Assembly: GCF_938045535.1 (NCBI RefSeq)
Contig: NZ_CALIMQ010000244.1
Span: 1 to 28,156 of the forward strand
DNA: 28,156 bases
Direction of reading: 5' to 3'
Origin: an uncultured Campylobacter sp.
Lineage (GTDB): Bacteria; Campylobacterota; Campylobacteria; Campylobacterales; Campylobacteraceae
Both the position numbers and the translations under genes were made by a program. Below the pieces are notes generated by a model that saw only the letters and a list, made by a program, of their open reading frames with translations, did no database searches and was not told the DNA's origin. Positions 8,103-17,224 of this stretch are shown piece after piece (within the stretch, counting starts at the first letter, position 1; every line of letters begins with the position of its first letter).

Positions 8103-9254
8103 TTAAATTTCACGCGTGCCCTTAAAGCTTGCACGGTAAAAAATCAGCAGCGCGGCGGCTAACGCGGCAAAGCCGTAAAATAGCCCTTGGTAGCTTAAAT
8201 ATTCAAGCGCCTTGCCACCTACGGCAGTACCGATGCCGCCTCCGAAAAATATCGCCGTGCCTATGATCCCGGAGGATAGACCTTTGGCGGAGCCGCAACG
8301 AAGCGCTGCGCTTGCTAGGACCGACTGCGCGCAAACATAGCCAAATCCCAACAAAAACGTCCCTACATATGCGGTGGCAGCGAAGCAACTCGCCAAAAGG
8401 CACAGCGCCGAAGCGGACGCCAAAAAGCCGAGGGTTAGAATTTCTTTTGGCGGCAACTTCTCTTTTAAATATCTAGCAGCGTTTCCTGCCAAAAAGCAAG
8501 CGACGCCGTAAAGCATAAGGCAGGCTCCGGCAAAATTTGAGCTCAAGCACAGTTTTTTAAGTAGATAAGCGCCTATGAATGAGTACGCCCCGAGCACAAT
8601 TACGCCATTACATAAAGCCAAAAAATAGCTTCTCAAAAGCGCAGCATCGCCACGCAAGCTGGCTAGGGATTTTACGAAGCTTTCGCCTCCGCTTTTCGGA
8701 GTCTCTTTGAAATTTAGCGTAAATAGTGATACGAAAGATACCGCAGACAGCGCAGAAAAGGCTAAAAATATCTCCCTCCAAGAAAATCTAGCCACTGCCC
8801 ATCCGCCTAAAGCCGCACTCAGCCCCTGCCCTAAAAATACCGAGCCCAGAAATATCGCTACGATTTTTTGTCTATCCTTCTCGTCATATGTATCGCCTAT
8901 AACGCCGAGGCAGACAGCGATTATACCCGCCGCCGCGCATCCCGTGCAAAAGCGAAATAAAACAAGCCATGCTAGACTTTTTGCAGTGGAACAAAGAAGC
9001 GTAAATATCGCCAAAAAAAGCATTAATAAGATTAAAATTTTACCTCTGCCGTAGCGATCGCTAAGATGTCCGTATACCGGCTGAAGTAAGCCATAGGGGA
9101 TCAGATATGCCGTCAAAACTGCGGAGGCGGGGCTTACCTGCACCCCAAACGTATCTGCGATGCTAGGTAGCAGTAGCGATGCGATCCAGTTATCTGCGGC
9201 AGAGATTATCCCTGAGGCGATGATTAAGAGTAGTAGTTCTTTTTTGCAGCGCAT
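8103..9254 (-). CDS. MFS transporter, probable drug:H+ antiporter type
   Basis: A 383-residue, very hydrophobic protein with about 12 predicted membrane helices. The MFS signature A loop between helices 2 and 3 is clear (GHLSDRYGRGK, 62-72). The N-terminus has a helix-1 Asp-Asn pair (AADNW, 19-23), as in the AraJ/Bcr-like exporter group, and Gly-rich helices follow (LGSVFLGQGLSAALGG), resembling the helix-5 motif of drug exporters. It is slightly shorter than the usual 390-410 residues but no helix is obviously missing. Start ATG at 9254 with a modest AGGAA site. Substrate unknown. It stands apart from thiD (568-base gap) and runs toward the truncated yagU remnant. Confidence 0.85.
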   Translation of the reverse strand: MRCKKELLLLIIASGIISAADNWIASLLLPSIADTFGVQVSPASAVLTAYLIPYGLLQPVYGHLSDRYGRGKILILLMLFLAIFTLLCSTAKSLAWLVLFRFCTGCAAAGIIAVCLGVIGDTYDEKDRQKIVAIFLGSVFLGQGLSAALGGWAVARFSWREIFLAFSALSAVSFVSLFTLNFKETPKSGGESFVKSLASLRGDAALLRSYFLALCNGVIVLGAYSFIGAYLLKKLCLSSNFAGACLMLYGVACFLAGNAARYLKEKLPPKEILTLGFLASASALCLLASCFAATAYVGTFLLGFGYVCAQSVLASAALRCGSAKGLSSGIIGTAIFFGGGIGTAVGGKALEYLSYQGLFYGFAALAAALLIFYRASFKGTREI

Positions 9255-9822
9255 TTTAAATTCCTAAATTTACGTAATTTTAGCCATTATAACTCTTTTG
9301 CGAGGAAATTTGGAATTTTAGTAAGCTCAGCGAATATGAGGCGGCGGGCATAGATCGCTAAGTTCGCAGCTAGAGGGCACAATGCGGCAGGTATAGCGCA
9401 ACGCCGGCATACAATGCGATGCATCTACCTTGAGCAACGCGAGCAGTGAACGAATGACTGGTTGATATTTATAATCCTCTTTTTTCGCGCATAAAGCCCT
9501 ATAAGAAATAACGCAAATTTAACAATGCCACGAAGCAGAGCTATAGCATAAGGCAAATAAGGAAAGCCCTAACTTGCAACGCGAACCCTACAATAAAATT
9601 CAAAAATTCTTTAGAATTCTACGCGGATTATGATACCTAAAAATCAACTAAAATTTTAAGTGCGCATATCCCCGTAGCGCACGCTTTTTAGCTGCGCAAT
9701 CCCGCCGTTTATCACAAGTCGCGACGAGCCATTCGGACGATCTCGTGCCGCTAGGTTAAATTTAATAGCAGCGGAATTTTGGAATTTTACGAATGCGGGG
9801 ATTTCAACGGGCGCTTGAAATT
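9255..9822. other. Gap without a recognisable gene
   Basis: 568 bases between the MFS gene and thiD. No ORF with a ribosome site or recognisable protein similarity was seen on either strand, and no tRNA-like fold. The sequence carries several stops in all frames, AAATTT-type repeats and an octamer ACAATGCG present twice (near 9380 and 9410). It could be eroded coding DNA, but no parent gene could be identified. Confidence 0.5.
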
Positions 9823-10917
9823 TTAATCCGGGGCGATGATTTTGATTTCATCCGCACAAAATCCGTCAAAATCCGCGCCGAAGGGATCGCGCACCGTAAA
9901 ATAATGATCTATCGCGCCGCATCCGTGCCCGATCTGCTCACCCCACCCGAGCGCCCTGCGCACGAAGCCCTTGGCATGGGCAACGGCTGCAGGCAAGCTA
10001 AGCCCCGCCGCCAGCGCGCACGCGATCGCGCTTGAGAGCGTGCAGCCCGTGCCGTGGGTGTTGCGCGTAGCAATTTTAGGCGCAGAAAACTCATAAAATT
10101 TGCCGTTTTCATACAAAATATCGACCGCTAAATTTCTCGAATCCCCGCCCTCACTATTTGGTTTAAAACCTGCATCTAAAGGTGCTGCGGATAAATTTTG
10201 TTCAAAAGAAGGCTCCGTGCCCGCAGTTAAATTTTTGCATTCGCTAGTAAAATTTTCACTTGCGAAATTTGCGCGCTCCGTCAAACACGCAGAATTTTCG
10301 CGTGCGCCATTCTCATCCGTTTTACGCTGCGAAGCATTAAAATTTCGCGCCGCTCCCGCCGCGCCGCAAGCTACACTCGCACCGGCAAGATCGCCGCCTT
10401 TAATCAAAATCGCGCCGCCGAAAAACTGCGAAATTTTAACCGCAGCAGCGCGCATGTCGGCTAAGCTTAAAATTTTCATCTCCGATAAGACCTCGGCTTC
10501 GCGCACGTTGGGCGTGATAATCTCCGCGGCGGGGGCGAGCTTGTATTTTAGCGCATGTAGCGCGCTTTGTTTCATCAAAACTCCGCCGCTGGTGGCGACC
10601 ATCACGGGATCTAAGACGACGTTTTTCGCGTCGTGCTTGCTCAGGCTCTTTGCGATGGCCTCGGCAACCCCCTCATTGGAGATCATTCCGATTTTAACGG
10701 CGTCCGGAAAGATGTCGCTAAAAATCGCATCCAGCTGCGCCTCCACAAAATCTGGCGAAACGTCCAGCACGTCGAACACGCCGCGCGAATTTTGCGCCGT
10801 AAGCGCCGTAATAGCGCTCATTGCAAACATCTTATGCGCGCTAATCGTCTTGATATCGGCCTGGATGCCCGCGCCGCCGCCGCTATCAGAACCCGCAATA
10901 GTAAGAATTTTTCTCAT
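9823..10917 (-). CDS. thiD: Hydroxymethylpyrimidine/phosphomethylpyrimidine kinase ThiD with large insert
   Basis: Cytosolic ribokinase-fold kinase of thiamine biosynthesis; it phosphorylates HMP and then HMP-phosphate to HMP-PP. Clear motifs are GSDSGGGAGIQAD (9-21), PDAVKIGMIS (71-80), VVLDPVMVATSGG (100-112), ITPNVREAE (134-142), ILIKGGDL (170-177), and the anion-hole/catalytic segment HGTGCTLSSA (288-297, Cys292). Typical ThiD is about 265 residues; this one is 364. The excess is mainly a polar, low-complexity stretch of about 80 residues (about 179-261, bases 10135-10383) between GGDL and the AVDILYENGKFYEF strand, plus a C-terminal tail. The flanking core is intact and in frame, so the enzyme may still work with a surface loop. 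No TPP riboswitch is visible upstream. Start ATG at 10917 has an AAAGG site. Divergent from cmeABC. Confidence 0.92.
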   Translation of the reverse strand: MRKILTIAGSDSGGGAGIQADIKTISAHKMFAMSAITALTAQNSRGVFDVLDVSPDFVEAQLDAIFSDIFPDAVKIGMISNEGVAEAIAKSLSKHDAKNVVLDPVMVATSGGVLMKQSALHALKYKLAPAAEIITPNVREAEVLSEMKILSLADMRAAAVKISQFFGGAILIKGGDLAGASVACGAAGAARNFNASQRKTDENGARENSACLTERANFASENFTSECKNLTAGTEPSFEQNLSAAPLDAGFKPNSEGGDSRNLAVDILYENGKFYEFSAPKIATRNTHGTGCTLSSAIACALAAGLSLPAAVAHAKGFVRRALGWGEQIGHGCGAIDHYFTVRDPFGADFDGFCADEIKIIAPD

Positions 10918-10942
10918 AAAAAGCCTTTAAAATTTTAGCGCG

Positions 10943-10948
10943 ATTATA
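10943..10948 (-). promoter_or_regulatory. -10 box of thiD
   Basis: On the minus strand, GATATAATCG places TATAAT 25 bases before the thiD ATG. It fits a campylobacter sigma-70 -10 region. Confidence 0.5.
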
Positions 10949-11023
10949 TCGAAATTCCGCTATAATTCCGTCCGATATATTATTTTACGGGCTAAATTTA
11001 AGTTTTATTTATATAGTTTTTAT

Positions 11024-11036
11024 TATAATTTATAAT
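11024..11036 (+). promoter_or_regulatory. Tandem -10 boxes of the cmeABC operon
   Basis: Two TATAAT hexamers (11024-11029 and 11031-11036) lie in a very AT-rich stretch about 55-65 bases before the cmeA start. The operator-like inverted repeat follows immediately, as expected for repression at the transcription start. Confidence 0.5.
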
Positions 11037-11041
11037 TTATT

Positions 11042-11057
11042 CGTAATAACTATTACA
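11042..11057. promoter_or_regulatory. Putative CmeR operator
   Basis: CGTAATAACTATTACA is an inverted repeat (GTAATA / TATTAC, 2-base centre) between the -10 boxes and cmeA. From memory, it differs at two positions (first base and one spacer base) from the CmeR site of C. jejuni, TGTAATAAATATTACA. CmeR is the TetR-family repressor of cmeABC. In C. jejuni cmeR adjoins cmeA, but here thiD occupies that place, so the repressor would be encoded elsewhere. Confidence 0.65.
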
Positions 11058-11091
11058 AATACAAAATTTTAACCCAAATAGAGGAAATTAC

Positions 11092-12219
11092 ATGAAAAAA
11101 GTCGCCAGTTTGATTTTCGCAGCGTTTTTAGTTTCGGGCTGCTCCTATTTCGAAAAAAAGGAGGAAAGCGGCGCGAAGCAAGGCGGCGAGACCCCCGCGC
11201 TGCCGGTAGGCGTATTTATCGCCAAATCCGCCGACGTGCCGATAATTTTAAAATTTAACGGACAGACCGTAAGCGAGCTTGAGATAATGCTAAAGCCGCA
11301 GGTTTCGGGCACCATCGAAAAGCAGCTTTTCGAGCCGGGGCGCAGCGTTAAAAAGGGCGACGTGCTCTACGAGATCGACCGCTCGCGCTACCAAGCGGCA
11401 TTTGACAGCGCAAACGCTAATCTGCAAAACGCCTCGGCGGACTACAAAAGAGCCAAGGCGCTAAAAGCCAGCAATACGATCTCTCAAAAGGATTTCGACA
11501 CCGCAAAGGCCGCGTTTATGGTAGCTGAAGCAAATTTTAAAAGCGCAAAGATCGATTTTGACCACTCGCTCGTGACCGCACCTTTTGACGGCATGGCGGG
11601 CGATACGCAAAAGGACGTAGGCGCATACGTAAACGTGGGCGAGGATCTGGTTAGGCTTTCTAAATTTGATCCGATCGACGTGGAATTCGGCATCGCGGAC
11701 GTCGATAGACTGGAGCTTGATGCAAATTTAAGAAACGGGCAGTGGAAGCAGCTGGGCCGTCAGGTAAGCATAAATCTCGGCGGCAAGGACTACAACGGCA
11801 CGCTAAGCTTCATCGATAGCGTCATCAATACAAACACCGCGTCCGTCAGCGCCAAGGCTCAAATTCCAAATCCAAACTTAGAAATTCGCCCTGGAATTTT
11901 TACTAAAGTAAGCGTCGAGGGCTTTTATCAGAAAAACGGCTTTAAAATTCCGCAAGTTGCGCTCAAGCAAGATCTTAGCAACACCGTAGTCTATGTCGTG
12001 CAAGATGGAAAGGTCGCTAAAAAAGTGGTCAAAATCGCAGCTCAAGATACCCGCACGGCGACGATCTCAAGCGGACTGCAAGACGGCGATCAGATCATTT
12101 TGGATAATTTTAAAAAGATCAACGTGGGCTCCAAGGTCACTCCCGTACCTGCAAGCACCGATCCTTACGTAGCGGGACAGCCTGAAGCATCTCAGAGCAA
12201 TGCGGAAAGCGGGAAATAA
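11092..12219 (+). CDS. cmeA: RND efflux periplasmic adaptor, CmeA-like lipoprotein
   Basis: A 375-residue membrane-fusion (adaptor) protein linking the RND pump to the outer-membrane channel (C. jejuni CmeA is about 367 residues). A lipobox LVSGC puts the lipidated Cys at 17. The two lipoyl half-motifs are around 60-97 (VSGTIEKQLFEPGRSVKKGDVLYEID) and 157-190 (HSLVTAPFDGMAG, VNVGEDLVRL). They flank an alpha-helical hairpin (about 98-155) rich in Ala, Lys and Asp that docks on the channel. The beta-barrel and membrane-proximal domains follow (SINLGGKDYNGTLSFID, RPGIFTKVSV, GLQDGDQIILDNFKKINVGSKV). The start has a GAGGA site. The stop overlaps the cmeB start (TAATG), indicating translational coupling. 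Confidence 0.93.
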   Translation: MKKVASLIFAAFLVSGCSYFEKKEESGAKQGGETPALPVGVFIAKSADVPIILKFNGQTVSELEIMLKPQVSGTIEKQLFEPGRSVKKGDVLYEIDRSRYQAAFDSANANLQNASADYKRAKALKASNTISQKDFDTAKAAFMVAEANFKSAKIDFDHSLVTAPFDGMAGDTQKDVGAYVNVGEDLVRLSKFDPIDVEFGIADVDRLELDANLRNGQWKQLGRQVSINLGGKDYNGTLSFIDSVINTNTASVSAKAQIPNPNLEIRPGIFTKVSVEGFYQKNGFKIPQVALKQDLSNTVVYVVQDGKVAKKVVKIAAQDTRTATISSGLQDGDQIILDNFKKINVGSKVTPVPASTDPYVAGQPEASQSNAESGK

Positions 12220-15200
12220 TGTTTTCTAAATTTTTCATCAACCGCCCCGTCTTTGCCTGCGTCGTTTCGATCATCATCGTAATCGCGGGCGTTTTGGCTC
12301 TTAAAAATTCCTCCGTCGAGGAGTATCCGCAACTCACGCCGCCGCAAATCGTCGTTAGCGCTACATATAGCGGCGCGGATGCACAGACGATCGCCGACGT
12401 CGTCGCAGCCCCTCTTGAAAACGCAATCAATGGCGTTGAAAATATGATCTATATGGAAAGCTCAGCAAGCTCCTCCGGCGACGTTCGTATCAACGTATAT
12501 TTTCAAATCGGCACAAATCCAGCAGATGCGAAAGTCAATGTAAACAACCGCGTCACGCCAGCTCTTACGCTACTTCCCGACGAAGTGCGCCGCTATGGCG
12601 TAACCGTTACCGAGCGTAGCAGTACGATGCTGGAAGTGCTTGCGTTTTACGATCCTAGCGAACAGATGGATGTTGTAGAGATGCAAAACTACGTAGCTAT
12701 CAACGTCGTAGATGAGCTAAAGCGCGTGCCGGGCGTCGGCGAAGCTCAAGCGCTGGGTACGAAAGACTATGCTATGAGGATCTGGGTTAAGCCTGAGCTA
12801 CTTAAGAAATTTAACGTTACGACTGCCGAGATAATCGCCGCAATAAGCGAGCAAAACAGCCAATACGCCGCGGGTAAGATGGGCGAGCAGCCGATGAACT
12901 TAGGCAATCCCTACGTCTATGCGATCAAGCCTGAGGGTCGTTTAAAAACCGTCGAAGAGTTTGAAAATATCATCATACGCGCGCAAAAAGATGGGAATTT
13001 CTTGCGCGTAAAAGATGTCGCCGAGGTCAAACTTGGCGGCGCAAGCTACAATATCTCGGCGAAATTTAACGGTAAAGAGATGGTGCCTGTGCTTATCTTT
13101 ATGCAAAGTGGCGCCAACGCCCTAGCCGTAGTTGAAGCGGTAAATAAGCGCATAGACGAGCTTAAACCAAATTTCCCAGGCGAGCTGACCTACGACGTCG
13201 CCTACGATACGACGAGCTTCGTAAAAGTCTCGATCGAAGAGGTCATTCATACTTTCATTGAAGCGCTAATCCTCGTCATCATCGTTATGTATATGTTCTT
13301 AGGCAATCTTAGAGCGACGATCATTCCGACGCTTGCTGCGCCTGTATCGATCTGCGGAGCGTTTATCGGAATTTACGCCTTCGGATTTTCTATAAATTTA
13401 ATTACCCTTTTTGCGCTTATTTTAGCTATCGGCATCGTCGTGGACGACGCGATCATAGTAATCGAAAACGTGGAGAGAATTTTGCACGAAGAGCCGGATC
13501 TTAGCGTCAAAGAAGCCACTACAAAGGCGATGGGCGAGATCGTAGCGCCCGTCATCTCCATCGTGCTCGTGCTTTCGGCGGTTTTTGTGCCGGTTGCGTT
13601 TATGGAGGGCTTTACCGGGGTTATGCAGAGGCAATTTGCATTAACGCTCGTAGCCTCGGTATGTTTTTCAGGCTTCGTAGCCCTTACACTAACGCCCGCA
13701 CTTTGCGCTCTAATTTTGCAAAAAAAGGAATCTGAGCCTTTTTTCTTTATAAGATGGTTTAATAATCTTTTTAGCATCTCAACTAAAATTTACGCCGCAG
13801 GTGTCGGCATGGTTTTGCGCCACGTACTAATCAGCCTCGTTTTTGTGGGTATCATCATCTATGCGATGGTGAAGCTTCTTGTGCTCACTCCTAGCGGCCT
13901 AGTGCCTAACGAGGACAAAGGCTCGATTATGGCGATGACTACGCTTCCCTCGGCATCTACTCTACCTAGGACGGAAGCCGATCAGGATTTCATCGCAAGC
14001 ATCGCTAAAAAGTATCCAAACGTAAAAGATATAACCCAAATCACGGGATACGATATGCTAGCCGGAGCGCTTAGAGAAAATGCGGGAGCTTTTTTTATGA
14101 AGCTAAAAGACTGGAAGGAGCGCCCCGGCGATGAAAATTCCAACTTTGCCTTAGCCGCCGCGCTAAACGGGCAGCTCTACGGCGCGGATCGCAACTCTAT
14201 GACTTACGTCGTCACGCCGCCGCCTATTATGGGTCTTTCGCTTACAGGCGGATTTGAGCTCTACGCGCAAAGTACGACGGGCAAGAGCTACGATGAAATT
14301 CGCGCAGATATGGATCGCGTAACTGCCAAAGCCAATCAACACCCCGCTTTAAAGCTCGTGCGAACGACGCTGGATACCGATTTCCCGCAGTATAAGCTCT
14401 ATCTCGATAAAGAGAAGATAAAGATGCTAGGCGTTAAGATAGCCGACATTTTCACCGTGCTAAATTCCACCATCGGGCAGTATTACATCAACGACTTTAA
14501 CCTCTTGGGCCGCACGTTTAAGGTCTATATCCGCGCTACGCAAAACTATAGAGATGATCCTAACGATCTAAAATCGCTCTACGTCCGCAGCGCTAGCGGC
14601 GATCTGATCGCGTTAAATTCTTTAGTGAGGCTTGAGCGCTCGCTGGGTCCTGATTCCGTTAATAGATTTAACGCCTTCCCAGCAGCGCAGATTATGGGTG
14701 AGCCAAACACGGGCTACACCTCGGGTCAGGCGATCGCAGCGATCCAAGAGGTCATAAAAGAGGAGCTTCCTAGCGGATATTCGATCGGCTGGGCAGGTTC
14801 CGCGTATCAAGAGGTCAGCGAGACGGGCAAGGGCGCACAGGCATTCGTATTTGGAATGATCTTCGTGTTTTTGATCCTGGCGGCTCAATACGAAAGGTGG
14901 CTCATGCCGCTTGCCGTGCTTACCGCCGTGCCGTTTTCGGTATTCGGCGCGCTCGTATTTACGTATTTCCGCGGGCTGAATAACGACATATATTTTCAGA
15001 TCGGACTTTTGCTTCTAATCGGTCTGGCGGCGAAAAACGCGATTTTGATCGTGGAATTTGCGATGAACGAGCACCTAAATAATCATCGCTCTATCGCCGA
15101 TGCCGCCATAGAAGCCGCCAAGATGAGGTTCCGCCCTATCGTGATGACGAGCCTTGCGTTCGGTCTTGGCGTGCTTCCGATGGTTATCGCCACCGGCGCT

Positions 15201-15377
15201 GGCGCTGCTAGCCGCCACGCGCTGGGAACCGGCGTAGTAGGCGGAATGCTCGCGGCATCTACGATCGCGATCTTTTTCGTGCCGCTGTTTTTCTACCTGC
15301 TCGAAAGCTTCAACGCTTGGCTTGATAGACGCGGTAAAAAAGTCCAAACTAACGAGGTGAACGATGAAAATAAATAA
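12219..15377 (+). CDS. cmeB: RND multidrug efflux permease, CmeB-like
   Basis: A 1052-residue hydrophobe/amphiphile efflux (HAE1) pump of the inner membrane that drives export of bile salts, dyes and many antimicrobials with the proton gradient. The N-terminus FFINRPVFACVVSIIIVIAG is the standard HAE1 first helix. Asp409-Asp410 in TM4 (GIVVDDAIIVIENVER) and Lys939 in TM10 (GLAAKNAILIVEFA) correspond to AcrB Asp407/408 and Lys940 of the proton relay. Two large periplasmic loops and two sets of six helices are present; length matches CmeB (about 1040). It overlaps cmeA by 1 base and cmeC by 14 bases. No damage is seen in 3.1 kb, which argues against a high base-call error rate across the window. 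Confidence 0.95.
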   Translation: MFSKFFINRPVFACVVSIIIVIAGVLALKNSSVEEYPQLTPPQIVVSATYSGADAQTIADVVAAPLENAINGVENMIYMESSASSSGDVRINVYFQIGTNPADAKVNVNNRVTPALTLLPDEVRRYGVTVTERSSTMLEVLAFYDPSEQMDVVEMQNYVAINVVDELKRVPGVGEAQALGTKDYAMRIWVKPELLKKFNVTTAEIIAAISEQNSQYAAGKMGEQPMNLGNPYVYAIKPEGRLKTVEEFENIIIRAQKDGNFLRVKDVAEVKLGGASYNISAKFNGKEMVPVLIFMQSGANALAVVEAVNKRIDELKPNFPGELTYDVAYDTTSFVKVSIEEVIHTFIEALILVIIVMYMFLGNLRATIIPTLAAPVSICGAFIGIYAFGFSINLITLFALILAIGIVVDDAIIVIENVERILHEEPDLSVKEATTKAMGEIVAPVISIVLVLSAVFVPVAFMEGFTGVMQRQFALTLVASVCFSGFVALTLTPALCALILQKKESEPFFFIRWFNNLFSISTKIYAAGVGMVLRHVLISLVFVGIIIYAMVKLLVLTPSGLVPNEDKGSIMAMTTLPSASTLPRTEADQDFIASIAKKYPNVKDITQITGYDMLAGALRENAGAFFMKLKDWKERPGDENSNFALAAALNGQLYGADRNSMTYVVTPPPIMGLSLTGGFELYAQSTTGKSYDEIRADMDRVTAKANQHPALKLVRTTLDTDFPQYKLYLDKEKIKMLGVKIADIFTVLNSTIGQYYINDFNLLGRTFKVYIRATQNYRDDPNDLKSLYVRSASGDLIALNSLVRLERSLGPDSVNRFNAFPAAQIMGEPNTGYTSGQAIAAIQEVIKEELPSGYSIGWAGSAYQEVSETGKGAQAFVFGMIFVFLILAAQYERWLMPLAVLTAVPFSVFGALVFTYFRGLNNDIYFQIGLLLLIGLAAKNAILIVEFAMNEHLNNHRSIADAAIEAAKMRFRPIVMTSLAFGLGVLPMVIATGAGAASRHALGTGVVGGMLAASTIAIFFVPLFFYLLESFNAWLDRRGKKVQTNEVNDENK

Positions 15378-16821
15378 TGCTCTTTTAAGCGCCTTGACGC
15401 TTGGAATTTTACTCTGCGGTTGCAACTTCAAGCCCGTTACGCCGCAAAAGCAGACCGGCTTTAAGGCGGATTACGCGAGCACGAACGTTAGTACGCAGTG
15501 GTGGAAAAGCTTTAATGATCCGCAGCTAAACGCCCTGATCCAAAGCGCGCTGGAGCAGAATTCCGACCTGCAAACCGCGCTGAATAACGTCGAGTACGCA
15601 CGCGTAAATTTAGGGCTGAACAAGCTTGAATATCTGCCGAACGTAAATTTAAGCGGCAGCGCGGTGCGCCAAAATAATTTCGGCAACCAGCCCGATCGCA
15701 ACTCCCACGGCGCGTATCAGATCGGCGCCGTGCTAAGCTACGAGATCGATCTTTGGGGGCGCGTGCGCAACAGCGTAGATTCGGCGCGATCGAAATTTAA
15801 TGCGACGAAATACGACTACGAAACCGCCAAAAATACGATCACTAGCACGGTTGCGACGACCTATTTTACGCTACTAGCGTTAAAGCAGCAGGAGAAAATT
15901 TTAAAAGACAGCCTAAAAAGCTATCAAGATACGCAAAACTACCGCAAAAAGCAGCTCGATGCGGGCGCGGTTAGCGAGATCGTATTTTATCAAGCCAAAG
16001 CTGCGGTACAAAGTGCCGAGGCAAGCCTCATAAGCGTGCAAAATCAGCTCTCCGCAGCGCAGACCTCGCTAAATATCCTAACGGGCAAGAGCTACGATGA
16101 AATTTTACGCGGCGCGCCGCAGACCGCTGCGAAAATGCCTAGCGCTCCGCAGATCCCAAGCGGAATCCCAAGCGACGTGATCCTGCACCGTCCGGATGTC
16201 GCAAGCTCGCTCGAAAATCTGCGCGCAAGCAACTTCTTAGTGGGCGTCGCCAAGGCGGGCTACTTCCCTACTTTCTCGCTTACGGGCTCGGCGGGATATG
16301 CAAGCGGCGAGTTTGACAGGCTGTTTACCGCAAGTGCGAGCACATGGAGCATCGGCGGCTCGCTCGTAGGGCCGCTACTTGATTTTGGCCGCCAAAAAAG
16401 GCGCGTAGAGCTTGCAAATTTAGAGCAAAATGCAAGCTTCATCGCATACGACAAAGCGCTTAAAACCGCTTTCGGCGACGTTCGCGACGCGCTGATAGGA
16501 GTGCAAAACGCCAAATTAAGACAGGCAAGCCTCGCCGATCTCGTCGCTTCGCAGAGCAAAATTTACTCAAACGCCTCGAGCAGGTATCAGGCGGGCTACA
16601 GCGACCATCTGGAGTTTTTGGATTCGCAGCGAAACCTACTTAGCGCGCAGCTAAACAAAGTGCAGACCGATCTTGACGTGCTAAGCGCGACGGTAAACGC
16701 CTACAAGGCGCTCGGCGGCGGCTTTAGCATAGAAGATAGCGAAATAAAGGCGCTTATCGGCGCAGAGAAGGATGTACAGCCCGATATGTCCACCTTCCCG
16801 AAAGATAGAATTTTTAATTAG
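15364..16821 (+). CDS. cmeC: Outer-membrane efflux channel, CmeC-like lipoprotein
   Basis: A 485-residue TolC/OprM-class outer-membrane factor (NodT-type lipoprotein group), the exit duct of the CmeABC complex (C. jejuni CmeC is 492 residues). A lipobox LLCGC places the lipid-modified Cys at 20. Two outer-membrane efflux repeats lie at about 60-240 and 260-450. Typical elements are QWWKSFNDPQLN near the N-terminus, SYEIDLWGRVRNS, ILHRPDVASSLENLRASNF in the middle, and a final helix with LGGGFSIE. The gene starts inside the 3' end of cmeB (14-base overlap), so it is translated from the operon message. A likely terminator follows about 75 bases after the stop. Confidence 0.93.
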   Translation: MKINNALLSALTLGILLCGCNFKPVTPQKQTGFKADYASTNVSTQWWKSFNDPQLNALIQSALEQNSDLQTALNNVEYARVNLGLNKLEYLPNVNLSGSAVRQNNFGNQPDRNSHGAYQIGAVLSYEIDLWGRVRNSVDSARSKFNATKYDYETAKNTITSTVATTYFTLLALKQQEKILKDSLKSYQDTQNYRKKQLDAGAVSEIVFYQAKAAVQSAEASLISVQNQLSAAQTSLNILTGKSYDEILRGAPQTAAKMPSAPQIPSGIPSDVILHRPDVASSLENLRASNFLVGVAKAGYFPTFSLTGSAGYASGEFDRLFTASASTWSIGGSLVGPLLDFGRQKRRVELANLEQNASFIAYDKALKTAFGDVRDALIGVQNAKLRQASLADLVASQSKIYSNASSRYQAGYSDHLEFLDSQRNLLSAQLNKVQTDLDVLSATVNAYKALGGGFSIEDSEIKALIGAEKDVQPDMSTFPKDRIFN

Positions 16822-17180
16822 CTTTTTAAATTTATCGGCGGCGCGAAATTTTAAAATACCCGCAAATTTAAAGCGCAGCTCGGTTTTTACGGTGCAAGCG
16901 GATGTATGAAAGAAAATCTGCTTGCGCTTTTAAAATTTAGCCCTGCGGCGGGCGGCAAGTCCAAATTTAAAAGATAATCTAAATTTTAAAATAGCCGCAG
17001 CAAGGTAAAATCGTCGCTCGACTGGGAGGTGCAAAGCGGCTGGGCTTCGCGGCGCGGTAGAATTTCTAAGCGGCACGGCGAAATTACAAGCAGCGCGATA
17101 AAATTTCAAACGCTGCGGTAAAATTCTAAGCGCCGCGTTTTAAATTTAAAGGCAAAACGGATTGCGCGCCAAAACGGAAT
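16822..17180. other. Gene-free gap after cmeC
   Basis: About 360 bases before the tRNA-Ser promoter. Apart from the probable cmeABC terminator it holds dense AAATTT/AAATTTTA repeats and GC-rich blocks (GCGGC, GGCGGCG), with no open frame of note on either strand. Confidence 0.5.
16894..16931 (+). terminator. Probable terminator of cmeABC
   Basis: GCAAGCGGAT (16894-16903) pairs with ATCTGCTTGC (16916-16925), 10 bp with one G-U wobble and a 12-base loop, followed by GCTTTT. This is the best intrinsic-terminator candidate downstream of cmeC. Confidence 0.6.
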
Positions 17181-17209
17181 TTGGCAAAATTTTAGATTTT
17201 CGCTATAAT
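17181..17209 (+). promoter_or_regulatory. Promoter of tRNA-Ser(GGA)
   Basis: TTGGCA (17181-17186), a 17-base spacer, and TATAAT (17204-17209). The mature tRNA begins 15 bases after the -10 box. It is the most canonical sigma-70 promoter in the window. Confidence 0.7.
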
Positions 17210-17224
17210 CACGACTTTTAATTT

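Noticed and set aside
9255..9822. Possible degraded gene or small RNA in the gap before thiD
   Set aside because: No parent protein or stable fold could be recognised; the repeated ACAATGCG octamer alone is too weak.
10100..10930. A 276-codon plus-strand open frame opposite thiD
   Set aside because: It is the antisense of a clearly conserved kinase, has no ribosome site, and its length follows from the GC-rich codon pattern of thiD.
10918..11091. TPP riboswitch upstream of thiD
   Set aside because: No CUGAGA/ACCUGA-type core elements are present, and the region is short, AT-rich and occupied by the divergent cmeABC promoter.
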